From Paenibacillus ihbetae (GTDB lineage Bacteria; Bacillota; Bacilli; Paenibacillales; Paenibacillaceae): DNA of 64,000 nucleotides. The stretch is from NCBI RefSeq assembly GCF_002741055.1, contig NZ_CP016809.1, forward strand, positions 1,634,501 to 1,698,500. Direction: 5' to 3'. Under the pieces are notes generated by a model. That model was not told the DNA's origin, searched no databases, and was given only the letters and a program-made list of their open reading frames with translations. Below, one piece after another: positions 17,226 through 25,963 of the stretch (positions are counted from its first letter, which is position 1; the number at the start of each line of letters is the position of its first letter). The translations under genes were made by a program, and so were the position numbers.

Positions 17226-18944
17226 TCACTTGCTGGATGCAGCAGCCTCCCTGGCCCGGCGAACAGCCTCTTCCACCGTCAATGGAAGCTTGCTCCCGTC
17301 CTCGCCCATCCACTCGACCTCGCCGGAGGCGGCGCCGCGGCCGACGATCAACCGCAGCGGCGCGCCAGCCAGATCGGCATCCTTGAACTTGACGCCAGCC
17401 CGTTCATCGCGGTCATCTAGCAGCGGCTCAAGTCCGGCGCCAGCCAGCTCATGGTACAGCTGTTCAGCGAGACGCATCTGGGCTTCATCCTTGACCGCTA
17501 TCGGGATAATGTGCACCTTGAACGGAGCGATCGCCATCGGCCAGACGAGCCGTCCGCCGGAAATGCGCTGCTCGGCGACCGCTGCCATGACGCGGGACAC
17601 GCCGATTCCGTAGCAGCCCATAATCAGCGGCTTCTGTCTCCCGTCCGCGTCCAGGAACATCGCGTTCATGGACTCGCTGTATTTGGTGCCAAGCTTGAAG
17701 ACATGCCCGAGCTCAATGCCGCGATGAAACTGCAGCCGTCCGCCACAGCGGGGACACGCATCCCCCTCGGCCGCATTGCGGAAATCGCCGGTATGCGCAA
17801 GCGGAAAATCCCGGCCGGGACGGACGCCCGTAAGATGGGCATCCGCTTGATTGGCACCCGTGACTCCCTCGGAAATTGCGGCAACTTCACGGTCGACCAA
17901 CAGCTTCATCGATAGCCCGGCAGGGCCGGCATATCCGATCGGAGCTCCCGTAGCCTCCGCAACCTCTTCTGCGCCTGCCAGCTCAACGCTCTCGGCCTTT
18001 AAATATCCCTTCACCTTTAGCTCATTCACTTCCCTGTCGCCTCGAACGAGCACCCCGACCAGTTCATCGTCGGCTCGGTAGATCAACGTCTTGATCACCT
18101 GTTCGGGGGCGATCCCCATAAAAGCGGTGAGTTCCCCGATCGTCCGAACATTCCGCGTCCGAACCAGCACCGGGTTCAAAGCGTTCCGGCCCTCAATCTC
18201 CGCATCAGGGGCGTTCGCAGGATACGCCATCTCGGCCCGCTCCAAATTGGCTGCATAGCTGCATACGCTGCAGGAGACGATGGTATCCTCCCCGATATCG
18301 GCTAGCGCCATAAATTCATGGGTCTCCCCTTGTCCGCCCATCGCCCCCGTATCGGCTTCAACCGCCCGGAACGTCAGGCCGCAGCGCTTGAAGATGCGCT
18401 CATACGTTTCGTACATGATCCGGTACGATCGATCGAGGCCTTCCCAGTCCTTGTCGAAGGAATACGCATCCTTCATCAAAAATTCCCGTCCCCGAAGCAG
18501 GCCGAATCGCGGCCGGCGCTCGTCGCGGTATTTCGTCTGGATCTGGTACAAATTTACCGGAAGCGAGCGGTACGAAGCGATTTCCTGGCGCACGATCGAG
18601 GTGATGATCTCCTCATGCGTCGGTCCGAGTACAAACTCGCGCTCATGGCGATCATGCAGCCGGATCAGCTCCGGCCCGTACACATCGTATCTTCCCGATT
18701 CCCGCCACAGCTCGGCCGGCTGCATCGCGGGCATCAACAGCTCCTGCGCGCCGGAGGCATCCATCTCCTGGCGCACGATCTCTTCAATGTTGCGCAGCAC
18801 GCGCCGCCCAAGCGGCAGATAGGAATACATCCCGGCCGCGCTTTGGCGGATATAACCCCCGCGCAGCATCCATTGGTGACTCAGCGCCTCCGCCTCGGAC
18901 GGCACGTCGCGCTTCGTGTTCATGAGCAATCGGCTTTGCCGCAT
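17226..18944 (-). CDS. proS: Prolyl-tRNA synthetase, bacterial type
   Basis: A class II synthetase charging tRNA-Pro. At 572 residues it has the bacterial architecture. The catalytic core carries motif 1 around the MYSYLPLG segment and motif 2 (YRDERRPRFGLLRGREFLMKD cut here to its R-x-R-x-x-x-x-L-R core near 140-160). Next comes a YbaK-like editing insertion (about residues 230-395, with VLVRGDREVNELK and PIGYAGP), then motif 3 (GCYGIGVSRVMAA) and the anticodon domain. The ATG at 18944 is 9 bases after GGAGG. A T-box leader upstream shows control by uncharged tRNA-Pro. Confidence 0.96.
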   Translation of the reverse strand: MRQSRLLMNTKRDVPSEAEALSHQWMLRGGYIRQSAAGMYSYLPLGRRVLRNIEEIVRQEMDASGAQELLMPAMQPAELWRESGRYDVYGPELIRLHDRHEREFVLGPTHEEIITSIVRQEIASYRSLPVNLYQIQTKYRDERRPRFGLLRGREFLMKDAYSFDKDWEGLDRSYRIMYETYERIFKRCGLTFRAVEADTGAMGGQGETHEFMALADIGEDTIVSCSVCSYAANLERAEMAYPANAPDAEIEGRNALNPVLVRTRNVRTIGELTAFMGIAPEQVIKTLIYRADDELVGVLVRGDREVNELKVKGYLKAESVELAGAEEVAEATGAPIGYAGPAGLSMKLLVDREVAAISEGVTGANQADAHLTGVRPGRDFPLAHTGDFRNAAEGDACPRCGGRLQFHRGIELGHVFKLGTKYSESMNAMFLDADGRQKPLIMGCYGIGVSRVMAAVAEQRISGGRLVWPMAIAPFKVHIIPIAVKDEAQMRLAEQLYHELAGAGLEPLLDDRDERAGVKFKDADLAGAPLRLIVGRGAASGEVEWMGEDGSKLPLTVEEAVRRAREAAASSK

Positions 18945-19034
18945 GTTCATCATCCTCCTTTATTAGTAGCGTTCGTGAACGAATACCTGATAGGGCCCGG
19001 CCAACAGCGGCAGCCAGGGCTGAATCGATCGGGT

Positions 19035-19316
19035 AAATATAAAGAGCACATTCATCCCAAAGGGACGAATGTGCTCGTGGTACCACCCTAATTCAACCTT
19101 CCGAAATAGCCAAAGAGCGGTTTCGGAAAGATCCTTATCCTCGGCTGTAACGGGCCGTGCCGGCACCGGCTTTCTTGCATAAGGCCAGGCAACTGCAAGG
19201 TAGGAAGCGCGCAGCCTTGCGAGCGAAGCCTCTCAGCCTGGGGCCTCTTCTCTGTCTCGCCGGATCCTGCGGACTTATGTCCTTGGTCATCGTTATTTTC
19301 GCGAACATTTATTTTC
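19035..19316 (-). promoter_or_regulatory. T-box riboswitch leader of proS
   Basis: The minus strand carries the hallmark T-box sequence AGGGTGGTACCACG (19076-19089) just before a terminator hairpin, GAGCACATTCGTCCC / GGGATGAATGTGCTC (about 19040-19075), followed by TTTATATTT. Upstream, 200 bases of paired sequence (Stem I region) lead back to the promoter. Uncharged tRNA-Pro should pair with the leader and stabilise the antiterminator, allowing proS transcription. The proline specifier codon was not fixed by eye. Confidence 0.92.
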
Positions 19317-19322
19317 CAATAC

Positions 19323-19350
19323 ATTACAGCCAAGCCGCCTGTCATGTCAA
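19323..19350 (-). promoter_or_regulatory. SigA-type promoter of the proS leader
   Basis: On the minus strand, TTGACA (19345-19350), a 16-base spacer and TGTAAT (19323-19328). Transcription would start near 19316, at the head of the T-box leader. Confidence 0.75.
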
Positions 19351-19378
19351 GCAGGTTAAGCTTGCAGTTCAACCTTCC

Positions 19379-19684
19379 TTAATGAGCAAGATGATCCAGC
19401 ACCTGGCGCAGAATACCGATGACATGCTCATCCTCATATGTATAGAAATACGTGTTGCCTTCCCTCCGGTATTTGACCAGCCGCAAGCTTCGAAGATAGC
19501 TGAGCTGGTGGGATACCGCAGACTGGCTCATGCCGAGCACCTCGGCGATATGACCCACGGGGCATTCCTCTTGGGACAGCAAATGCAGAATCCGGATCCG
19601 CGTCGGATCCGATATCGCTTTAAGCAGCCGGGACGCTTCCATCGCCTGCTCCTCATGTAGAAGCTCATGGTGTTCCTTTTCCAT
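19379..19684 (-). CDS. czrA: ArsR/SmtB-family metal sensor, CzrA-like
   Basis: A winged-helix repressor of 101 residues that leaves DNA when metal binds. The recognition segment is GMSQSAVSHQLSYLRSLRLV (51-70). The C-terminal helix has D85, H87, H98 and H101, exactly the D-x-H-x10-H-x2-H spacing of the alpha-5 Zn/Co site of CzrA and SmtB-type sensors. The cysteine at position 41 is alone, so an arsenic-type alpha-3 site is unlikely. The start overlaps the end of a broken czcO-like gene, recalling the B. subtilis CzrA-controlled czcD-czcO locus. The efflux pump itself is not in the window. Confidence 0.85.
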   Translation of the reverse strand: MEKEHHELLHEEQAMEASRLLKAISDPTRIRILHLLSQEECPVGHIAEVLGMSQSAVSHQLSYLRSLRLVKYRREGNTYFYTYEDEHVIGILRQVLDHLAH

Positions 19685-20107
19685 TCATTATCCCCTCTTT
19701 CCGAATCATCATCGCTCGCACAATCTCGCGGGCGTCCCGGCCGACACCGGCTAGCAGCGATGAGCCGCGGTGCGTTTGCCAGGGCAAGCCGACGTAATAT
19801 AACCCCTCAATCGGACTGACGCCCCGCGTATGGACAGCCTTCCGGTTTGGATCAGCGCCCCGTCCACTTGAAGCCAGCCGTAGGATGCGACGTAGCCCGT
19901 CGCCCAAACGATGTTCCGGACCGTCAGCCGGGAGCCGTCCGCGAATTGAATGCCGGCATCTCCGGCATTAACGGCTCTCGTTTTTAACACCACTTTACCG
20001 CACTTCACTGCTTGTTTCAATTCATAGCCGAGATTAGATGATCCGGCAATATCCGATTCGGGATTTGAATAGAAAAATTTTCTTCCTCCAGTTGACAATG
20101 GAGCCAA
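19665..20107 (-). pseudogene. Broken CzcO-like FAD/NAD(P) oxidoreductase
   Basis: Only the C-terminal third of a flavoprotein of the CzcO (TrkA-like) type remains. One frame (from about 20090) reads GYELKQAVKCG...VRNIVWATGYVASYGWLQVDGA; the ATGY motif is typical. A frame change near 19851-19857 moves the rest (DPNRKAVHTRGVSPIEGLYYVGLPWQ...LAGVGRDA) into another frame that runs to 19665. The N-terminal FAD- and NAD-binding motifs are absent, and the left part of the gene abuts the feoA promoter. It ends 20 bases inside the CzrA-like gene, showing a former operon. Confidence 0.85.
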
Positions 20108-20120
20108 TCGGTCATACTAT
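20092..20120 (+). promoter_or_regulatory. SigA-type promoter of feoA
   Basis: Plus-strand TTGACA (20092-20097), 17-base spacer and TACTAT (20115-20120), about 67 bp before the feoA start. Confidence 0.75.
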
Positions 20121-20187
20121 AGGCGTAAAGTTGCTTTAAGGAAACAATATATGCTCGGACCAATATAATAGGGAGAGGTTAAACTTT

Positions 20188-20439
20188 ATGGACGAGACTA
20201 ATATTTTGCAGCATTTGCATCAGGCGTCTTTCGGGGAACGTTTCCTGATTGAGCGAGTCGATATACAGGGTGAGCTGAAGCGCAGGCTTCTGGACCTGGG
20301 CTTTGTTCCGGGGGGCGTCATTGAAGTGCTGAAGGCAAGTCCGCTGGGAGATCCCATCTCTTATAGAGTAGCTGGTACGGTCATCGCATTGAGACAAGAG
20401 GAGAGTCAGTTAATCTGGGGCAAGGTGATGCCATCATGA
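20188..20439 (+). CDS. feoA: Ferrous iron transport protein FeoA
   Basis: An 83-residue cytosolic SH3-like protein that works with FeoB in Fe(II) uptake. The conserved core ELKRRLLDLGFVPGGVIEVL and the following SPLGDPISYRVAGTVIALR are typical. GGGAGAGG precedes the ATG. The gene stop overlaps the feoB GTPase start by ATGA, which indicates translational coupling. A near-consensus promoter lies upstream. Confidence 0.94.
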   Translation: MDETNILQHLHQASFGERFLIERVDIQGELKRRLLDLGFVPGGVIEVLKASPLGDPISYRVAGTVIALRQEESQLIWGKVMPS

Positions 20440-21170
20440 GAACTTATACGATTGCGCTGGCCGGGAATCCGAATACGGGAAAGAGCACGCTGTTCAACGC
20501 TCTCACCGGCCTCAAGCAGCATACCGGCAACTGGTCGGGCAAGACGGTAAGCTTGGCCAGCGGCTATTACGAATACAACAATTCCCGTTTCCGGTTCATC
20601 GATCTGCCGGGGACGTATTCCCTCTTCTCCAACTCTGCGGACGAAGAGGTAGCCCGCGATTACATCGTCTTTGAGAAACCGGACGTGACGCTGCTGGTGC
20701 TGGACTCGACGGCGCTGGAACGCAGCCTTAATTTGGCGCTTCAAGTGCTTGAAATGACGGACCGGGTGATCGTCTGCCTCAATCTGATGGATGAGGCGAA
20801 GAAGAAAGGCATTAAGGTTGATGCAGGCAAGCTTGCGCAAAGACTCGGCGTTCCGGTTATCCCGATCTCCGCCAGAAACAATGAAGGCCTGGATACGCTG
20901 TCCGAGCAGCTGCTTCTCATGTGCACCGGAAGCATTCGGACGACTCCTTACCGCATGAAATATAACGAACGGCTGGAGGAGGAGATCGCCAAGCTTGAGA
21001 CGGAGCTGAAGCTGATCGTTGGCGATGAATATCCGGCAAGATGGCTGGCGATCCGTCTTCTTGACGGGGACCGGAAGCTGATCGACACATTGAAACAGAA
21101 ACTTGCCGCTTCGGATAGAGGGGGAATGATTTATGGAGCAGCTAAAGCGCTTGGAAGCTCTAACCGATAG
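20436..21170 (+). CDS. feoB: FeoB N-terminal GTPase domain as a separate protein
   Basis: The cytosolic G-protein part of the ferrous iron transporter, 244 residues. G1 is GNPNTGKST (10-18), the switch region contains TGNWSGKTV, G3 is DLPGTYSL, G4 is NLMD and G5 is SARN. A helical domain (about 170-244) follows, as in the guanine-dissociation-inhibitor region of FeoB. The frame then stops instead of entering the membrane domain. That domain is encoded by the next gene, which overlaps by 38 bp in another frame and has its own ribosome site. Both halves look intact, so this is read as a natural split, not decay. Confidence 0.92.
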   Translation: MRTYTIALAGNPNTGKSTLFNALTGLKQHTGNWSGKTVSLASGYYEYNNSRFRFIDLPGTYSLFSNSADEEVARDYIVFEKPDVTLLVLDSTALERSLNLALQVLEMTDRVIVCLNLMDEAKKKGIKVDAGKLAQRLGVPVIPISARNNEGLDTLSEQLLLMCTGSIRTTPYRMKYNERLEEEIAKLETELKLIVGDEYPARWLAIRLLDGDRKLIDTLKQKLAASDRGGMIYGAAKALGSSNR

Positions 21171-22518
21171 CATCCCTGCCGATCAGGTTGATGACGTTCG
21201 GGAATCGATCGTCGGGGAATTGTTCAAAAAGTCCAGAGAGCTGTGCGGGGAAGCGGTCACCGTTACGAATCGCGATCAGCTGTACCGTTCGGAGCGCCTG
21301 GACCGGATATTCACCTCCAAGCTGTGGGGGTTCCCGATCATGCTGGCCATGCTCGGTGTTATATTTTACCTGACAATTGCCGGAGCCAATGTCCCCTCCT
21401 CCATGCTGTCGAGCTTCTTCGGCTGGATTGAGGGATATCTGACGGCGGCATTTGAAGCGGTTCATGCTCCGGATTGGCTGCATGGGATATTGATCCTTGG
21501 ATTGTTCCGCGGCACCGCCTGGGTTATCAGTGTCATGCTGCCGCCGATGGCGATCTTCTTTCCGGTGTTTGCCTTGCTCGAGAACTACGGCTATTTGCCG
21601 AGAGTCGCGTTCAACCTTGACCGCCTGTTCAAAAAATCCGGCGCTCACGGCAAGCAGTCTCTTACCATGGCCATGGGGTTCGGCTGCAATGCCGCAGCCA
21701 TCATGTCGACCCGGATTATCGAATCGCCGCGCGAGCGGATGCTGGCCATCCTGACCAATAACTTCGTGCCTTGCAACGGACGCTGGCCGACGCTTATTCT
21801 GCTGGCTTCTCTGGTTATGGCTGCAGGATTCTCAGGGGGCGTGCAAACGCTCGTAACCGCATCGGTTGTCATGGGCATGGTGCTCCTGGGAATCGTTGTT
21901 ACGCTGACCGTGTCGTGGATGTTGTCCAAAACCGCGCTGAAAGGCGTTCCTTCCCACTACACCCTGGAGCTGCCGCCCTACCGGAAGCCGAAAATCCTGA
22001 ACACGATTCTGCGGGCAACGCTCGACAAGACGATCTACGTTCTGCGCCGGGCCGTCATCGTTGCCGCGCCGGCAGGCGTGCTCACCTGGATTCTGGCGAA
22101 TATTTATATCGGGGATACGAGCATCCTGCTGCACTTCGTCCAATTCCTGGATCCGTTCGCCAAGGCGCTCGGATTGGACGGCTTCATACTGATGGCGTTT
22201 ATCATCGGACTGCCTGCGAACGAAATCGTGCTGCCGATCCTCCTGATGGGGTACTTGGCAACCGGGTCGCTGACCGAGGTGGAGAACATGTTTGCGTTGA
22301 AGCAGATTTTCATGGATCAAGGCTGGACCTGGCTGACGGCGCTGAACATGATGCTGTTCTCCCTGCTTCACTATCCGTGCGGCACGACCTTGTTCAATAT
22401 TTGGAAGGAGACGAAAAGCTTCAAGTGGACGTTCTTGTCCTTTGCCATTCCGACGGCCATCGCGATTCTAGTCACCTTCATCGTCGCCCAAGCCGCTCGA
22501 GCGCTTGGATGGGTCTGA
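21133..22518 (+). CDS. feoB: FeoB membrane permease domain as a separate protein
   Basis: The 461-residue membrane half of FeoB. A short soluble N-terminus (about 60 residues) precedes eight or more hydrophobic helices. It contains the two Gate/nucleoside-recognition domains, with family motifs MAMGFGCNAAAIMSTRII and FVPCNGRWPT (first Gate cysteine), then the FeoB-C linker, ANEIVLPILLMGYL and LHYPCGTTL (second Gate cysteine). The ATG at 21133 follows GAGGGGG by about 8 bases inside the end of the GTPase gene, fitting coupled translation of two subunits. No feoC follows; a hairpin at 22562-22594 ends the operon. Confidence 0.92.
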   Translation: MEQLKRLEALTDSIPADQVDDVRESIVGELFKKSRELCGEAVTVTNRDQLYRSERLDRIFTSKLWGFPIMLAMLGVIFYLTIAGANVPSSMLSSFFGWIEGYLTAAFEAVHAPDWLHGILILGLFRGTAWVISVMLPPMAIFFPVFALLENYGYLPRVAFNLDRLFKKSGAHGKQSLTMAMGFGCNAAAIMSTRIIESPRERMLAILTNNFVPCNGRWPTLILLASLVMAAGFSGGVQTLVTASVVMGMVLLGIVVTLTVSWMLSKTALKGVPSHYTLELPPYRKPKILNTILRATLDKTIYVLRRAVIVAAPAGVLTWILANIYIGDTSILLHFVQFLDPFAKALGLDGFILMAFIIGLPANEIVLPILLMGYLATGSLTEVENMFALKQIFMDQGWTWLTALNMMLFSLLHYPCGTTLFNIWKETKSFKWTFLSFAIPTAIAILVTFIVAQAARALGWV

Positions 22519-22561
22519 TCCGGCAAAACATATGAGTCATGATCAGCTATATCAAACAACC

Positions 22562-22594
22562 GCAGCCCGGTCTCTCATTCTGAGACCGGGCTGC
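22562..22594. terminator. Hairpin between feoB and the sugar ABC operon
   Basis: GCAGCCCGGTCTC / GAGACCGGGCTGC, 13-bp perfect stem between convergent genes ending at 22518 (+) and 22641 (-). The T tract is better on the minus side. Confidence 0.75.
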
Positions 22595-22640
22595 TTAAAT
22601 ATGTGACTCAATTTGTCACCCTTGATCCAAACGTATGCCA

Positions 22641-23525
22641 TTATCCCTTCACCGAACCGGCTGCAATGCCTTCCACAATCCGGTCGCTCAGGAAGAGGAA
22701 CATCAGCAGAATCGGCAAAATGCTGATCATCAGCGTCGCACCGATCGCTCCCCAATCGGTCGTATACTGCCCGATAAAGTTCTGGACCCCCACGGTCAGC
22801 GTCTTGAACATATCCGAGCTGATGAACGTGTTTACGAAAATAAACTCGTTCCAGTTATAGATCATGTTGATGATTGCCGTCGTGGCCAATACCGAGCCTG
22901 TCATCGGAAGCACGATCCGGAAGAATACGCGGTGAACCGAGCAGCCATCCATGACTGCGGCCTCCTCCACTTCCCTCGGCAGCGTATAGTAAAATCCGAG
23001 CAGAATCATGATCGTGATCGGCATATTGAACGCCACGTACGAAAGAATGAGCGACACCGGATGGTCGGTCAGCCCGGCCTTGTTGAACAGGCTGAACAGC
23101 GGAATCAGCGTAGAGTGAACCGGAATCATCATCGCCACCATGAATAAGCCAAGAACGAAGGAGCTGCCCTTCCATTTCATTCTCGTTATGGCAAACGTCA
23201 CGAGGCTGCCCAGCATAATCGTCAGTACGGTTGCGACGACGGTAATCCAGACGCTGTTCAGAAAATACACGCTGATGTTGCCCGCGCTCCATACCTTCTC
23301 GTAGTTTTCCCAGCGCGGATTCATCGGCAAGGATAATGGCGGCAGATCGAATACTTCCTGGTTGTTTTTCAGCGAGAACAGCAGCAGCCATACGAGCGGA
23401 AACAGCTGGAATACGGCCACTCCGATCAGCACGACATACAGCAGGGTGTACCCCAGCTTACTCGCACTCCGGCCGCCGGATCGGGATGGCCCGCTCCGGA
23501 GCTGTCCTGCGGCTCCTTGAATCAT
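22641..23525 (-). CDS. Carbohydrate ABC transporter permease, MalG-type
   Basis: One of two inner-membrane subunits of a CUT1-type sugar importer. The 294 residues carry six hydrophobic helices starting near residue 25 and the EAA loop (EEAAVMDGCSVHRVFFRIVLP, shown here by its E-A-A-x-x-D-G core at about 205) that docks the ATPase. GGAGGG precedes the ATG. It is the last gene of the operon and 13 bp from the other permease gene. Substrate is not given by sequence. No ATP-binding subunit is encoded nearby, so a shared MsmX-type ATPase is expected. Confidence 0.92.
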   Translation of the reverse strand: MIQGAAGQLRSGPSRSGGRSASKLGYTLLYVVLIGVAVFQLFPLVWLLLFSLKNNQEVFDLPPLSLPMNPRWENYEKVWSAGNISVYFLNSVWITVVATVLTIMLGSLVTFAITRMKWKGSSFVLGLFMVAMMIPVHSTLIPLFSLFNKAGLTDHPVSLILSYVAFNMPITIMILLGFYYTLPREVEEAAVMDGCSVHRVFFRIVLPMTGSVLATTAIINMIYNWNEFIFVNTFISSDMFKTLTVGVQNFIGQYTTDWGAIGATLMISILPILLMFLFLSDRIVEGIAAGSVKG

Positions 23526-23538
23526 GAAACATCCCTCC

Positions 23539-24420
23539 TTATGAATATTGGATCGTATCTTTGGTTGCCGTTAATTTCCGAATGACCCAAGTCACCAGCA
23601 GACAGATGACCAGCAGGAAGAAGCCGATGGCGCTCCCGTAACCGAAATCATAAGCACGGAAGGCCGTATGGTACATATAGGACGCCATAACCTCGCTCGC
23701 GCCGTTCGGTCCTCCGTCGGTCATAACAAAGATCAAGTCGAAATATTTCAAGGAGCCGACGACGGCGAGTACAATCGTTACCTTGATGACTTCCATGATG
23801 AGCGGCAGCTTGATCCGGAATGCAATTTGCAGCGAGGTCGCCCCGTCGATCTTCGCCGCTTCCACCAGCGATGCCGGGATGTTCTTGAGGGCGGCGTAAT
23901 AGATCAGAATGTAAAAGCCCGCATACTGCCACAAAATCGGGATGAACAGCGCGTACAGCACCAGGGAGGGCTCGGCAAGCCAGGCCGGCGGGTTCGTGAT
24001 CCCGATCGACTCCAGGAAGCTGTTCACGATCCCGTTCGTGGGGTGGTACATGCGAAGCCACAGCTGCGCTATGGCTACGGAAGACAGCAGCATCGGAATC
24101 AGGTAGATTTTGCGGAACAGCCCTGCCCCTTTAATCTTTGAGGACAACACCATCGCCACTGCCAGGTAGACGATCAGGCTGAGCGCCGAAAATACCGCAA
24201 GCAGCAGCGAGTGCCATGCGCTGTCCCAGAACTTGCCGTCGGACAACAGCGCCTGGTAATTGTCCAGCCCGATAAACGTCATCGCGCCGATGCCGTTCCA
24301 CTCATTCAGGCCGTAATACGCCGTAAGCACGATTGGAATATACACGATCGCCATGATCACAAGCAAAGCCGGCAGCACGTACAAGGCAATGACTTTTTTA
24401 TTGGACATTACTTTATCCAA
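23539..24420 (-). CDS. Carbohydrate ABC transporter permease, MalF-type
   Basis: The second membrane subunit of the same importer, 293 residues and six hydrophobic helices. The docking loop is VEAAKIDGATSLQIAFRIKLP (core E-A-A-x-x-D-G at about 197). Start: AAAGGAG lies 9 bases before a TTG at 24420; the first ATG, four codons later, is too far from the ribosome site, so TTG is preferred. It follows the binding-protein gene by 96 bp. Confidence 0.92.
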   Translation of the reverse strand: MDKVMSNKKVIALYVLPALLVIMAIVYIPIVLTAYYGLNEWNGIGAMTFIGLDNYQALLSDGKFWDSAWHSLLLAVFSALSLIVYLAVAMVLSSKIKGAGLFRKIYLIPMLLSSVAIAQLWLRMYHPTNGIVNSFLESIGITNPPAWLAEPSLVLYALFIPILWQYAGFYILIYYAALKNIPASLVEAAKIDGATSLQIAFRIKLPLIMEVIKVTIVLAVVGSLKYFDLIFVMTDGGPNGASEVMASYMYHTAFRAYDFGYGSAIGFFLLVICLLVTWVIRKLTATKDTIQYS

Positions 24421-24516
24421 AGTTATCGACTCCTTTCCTGAATCGGTCCTCCAGGAAGCATTTATCCGGCATCGCTGCCGGATAAATGCTTCCCTTCTCT
24501 TGGTTGTCTGATCGTC

Positions 24517-25851
24517 TTATTTCCCTTTGGATACGGCCTTGTCGTGCTCATCCGAGAAGCTCTCCGGCGTGACCGCTTTGCCGAAGAGGGCTTGAATCAT
24601 ATTCAAATGCGTCTCGGCGGCATTCGCTTCCATCTGAACGTCCGCAAACAAGGTAATGCTGCTGGCCTGATTCATTTCGTTAAACAGGTCGATATACAGC
24701 TGCGGAAGCTCAAGCGATGCGGTATCGACCTTCGTCGCCGGAATGACGCCCGCGCCGGTCACCGATTGCTCGCCCCATTTCGTGACGAAGTACTCCACGA
24801 ATTTCTTGGCTTCTTCCTTCACTTTGGAGTCCTGGGAGATGAACAGTCCTACGCCCGGACCGCCGACCCAGCTGTTAATGTCGCCTTTGCCGCCGTCCAC
24901 CGTCGGGAACTTGAAAAATCCGACGCTGTCGCGGAATTCCTTCGGAATCTCTTCATTGGTCGTAAAATTCGGCAGCTCCCAGGTTCCCATCATGTACATG
25001 GCGGCATTGCCGTTCAGGAATTCGGATTTAGCTTCCTCGTTGGACAAGCCGTTGAACCCTTTGACAAATGCATTGCCGTCGACCAGCGCCTGAATTTCCG
25101 CGGCTGCCTGCACCAGGGATTCGTCTTTAAACGAACCGTCGCCGCTAATCGCGCTCGCCAGTGCTTCCTGTCCGCCGATCCGGTCTGCGAGGTACATATA
25201 CCAGAGAGAGCCGGTCCAGCGGTCCTTGTTGCCCAGCGCAACCGGTGCGATCCCGTTATCGGAGAGCGTTTTCACGATCTGCTTGAATTCCTCATAGCTC
25301 TGCGGCACTTGCAGGTTATACTGCTCAAAAATCGCTTTATTGTAGTACACCGGAGCAATGTTGAACTCCAGCGGCAGCGCATAAGTTTTGCCGTCGATCG
25401 CGTAAGCCTCCGTCGTGCCCGAGACGAATTTTCCGTTCAGCTCGCCGCTGAGCAGATCATCGACCGGTGCGAACAGATTGCCCTCCACATAAGGCTTTAA
25501 AAATCCGGCTGCCCAGGTTACACCGACGTCCGGCAGCTCATTCGATGCGGAAAGCACTTTCAATTTGTTCTTGTACTGCTCGTTATCCAGCACCTCCTGC
25601 TTGATCGTCACGTTCGGATTTTCATTCTGGTAATCCTCGATGATCTGGTTAACGATCTTGTTCTGACCCGCGGATACGCCGGCAGGCCATAGATGCATGA
25701 AGTTTACGGTTACTTTCTCTCCCTCGCCGCCGCTGCCGCTGCTTTTATCGCTGCCGCCGGCCCCTTCGGTACCGCCGCCCGCTCCGCAGCCTGCCGCAAA
25801 TACAGCCAGGCACAATGTCAGAAGAAGAACTGTCCATTTTTTGTTGAACAC
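24517..25851 (-). CDS. Sugar ABC transporter substrate-binding lipoprotein
   Basis: An extracellular solute-binding protein of the CUT1 class, 444 residues. The signal peptide ends in a lipobox (LAVFAAGC), then a G/S-rich linker (GAGGGTEGAGGSDKSSGSG) and the mature two-lobed domain beginning VTVNFMHLWP. Typical tracts include YKNKLKVLSASNELPDV and NGNAAMYMMGTWEL. The GTG at 25851 is chosen because AAAAGGGG lies just before it and because the signal peptide starts there. A cre-like site is 37-50 bp upstream, so catabolite repression is likely. Sugar not known. Confidence 0.92.
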   Translation of the reverse strand: MFNKKWTVLLLTLCLAVFAAGCGAGGGTEGAGGSDKSSGSGGEGEKVTVNFMHLWPAGVSAGQNKIVNQIIEDYQNENPNVTIKQEVLDNEQYKNKLKVLSASNELPDVGVTWAAGFLKPYVEGNLFAPVDDLLSGELNGKFVSGTTEAYAIDGKTYALPLEFNIAPVYYNKAIFEQYNLQVPQSYEEFKQIVKTLSDNGIAPVALGNKDRWTGSLWYMYLADRIGGQEALASAISGDGSFKDESLVQAAAEIQALVDGNAFVKGFNGLSNEEAKSEFLNGNAAMYMMGTWELPNFTTNEEIPKEFRDSVGFFKFPTVDGGKGDINSWVGGPGVGLFISQDSKVKEEAKKFVEYFVTKWGEQSVTGAGVIPATKVDTASLELPQLYIDLFNEMNQASSITLFADVQMEANAAETHLNMIQALFGKAVTPESFSDEHDKAVSKGK

Positions 25852-25887
25852 GTTTCCAACCCCTTTTCCAGTATGTCTTTCGCGTAA

Positions 25888-25901
25888 TGAAACCGCTTTA
25901 A
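25888..25901 (+). promoter_or_regulatory. Candidate CcpA (cre) operator
   Basis: TGAAACCGCTTTAA matches the cre consensus TGWAANCGNTNWCA at all fixed positions but one. It lies between the response-regulator gene and the binding-protein gene, in the expected promoter region of the transporter. Confidence 0.55.
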
Positions 25902-25963
25902 TCCAATTGTAGCAATGAGGGGATGAATGGATAAGGTCATAACGATTGGGTCTAATTCCACTA

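Noticed and set aside
21133..21170. Sequencing error or frameshift as the cause of the split feoB
   Set aside because: Not excluded, but the second gene has a well-placed ribosome site and ATG, and both halves lack decay, so a natural split is preferred.
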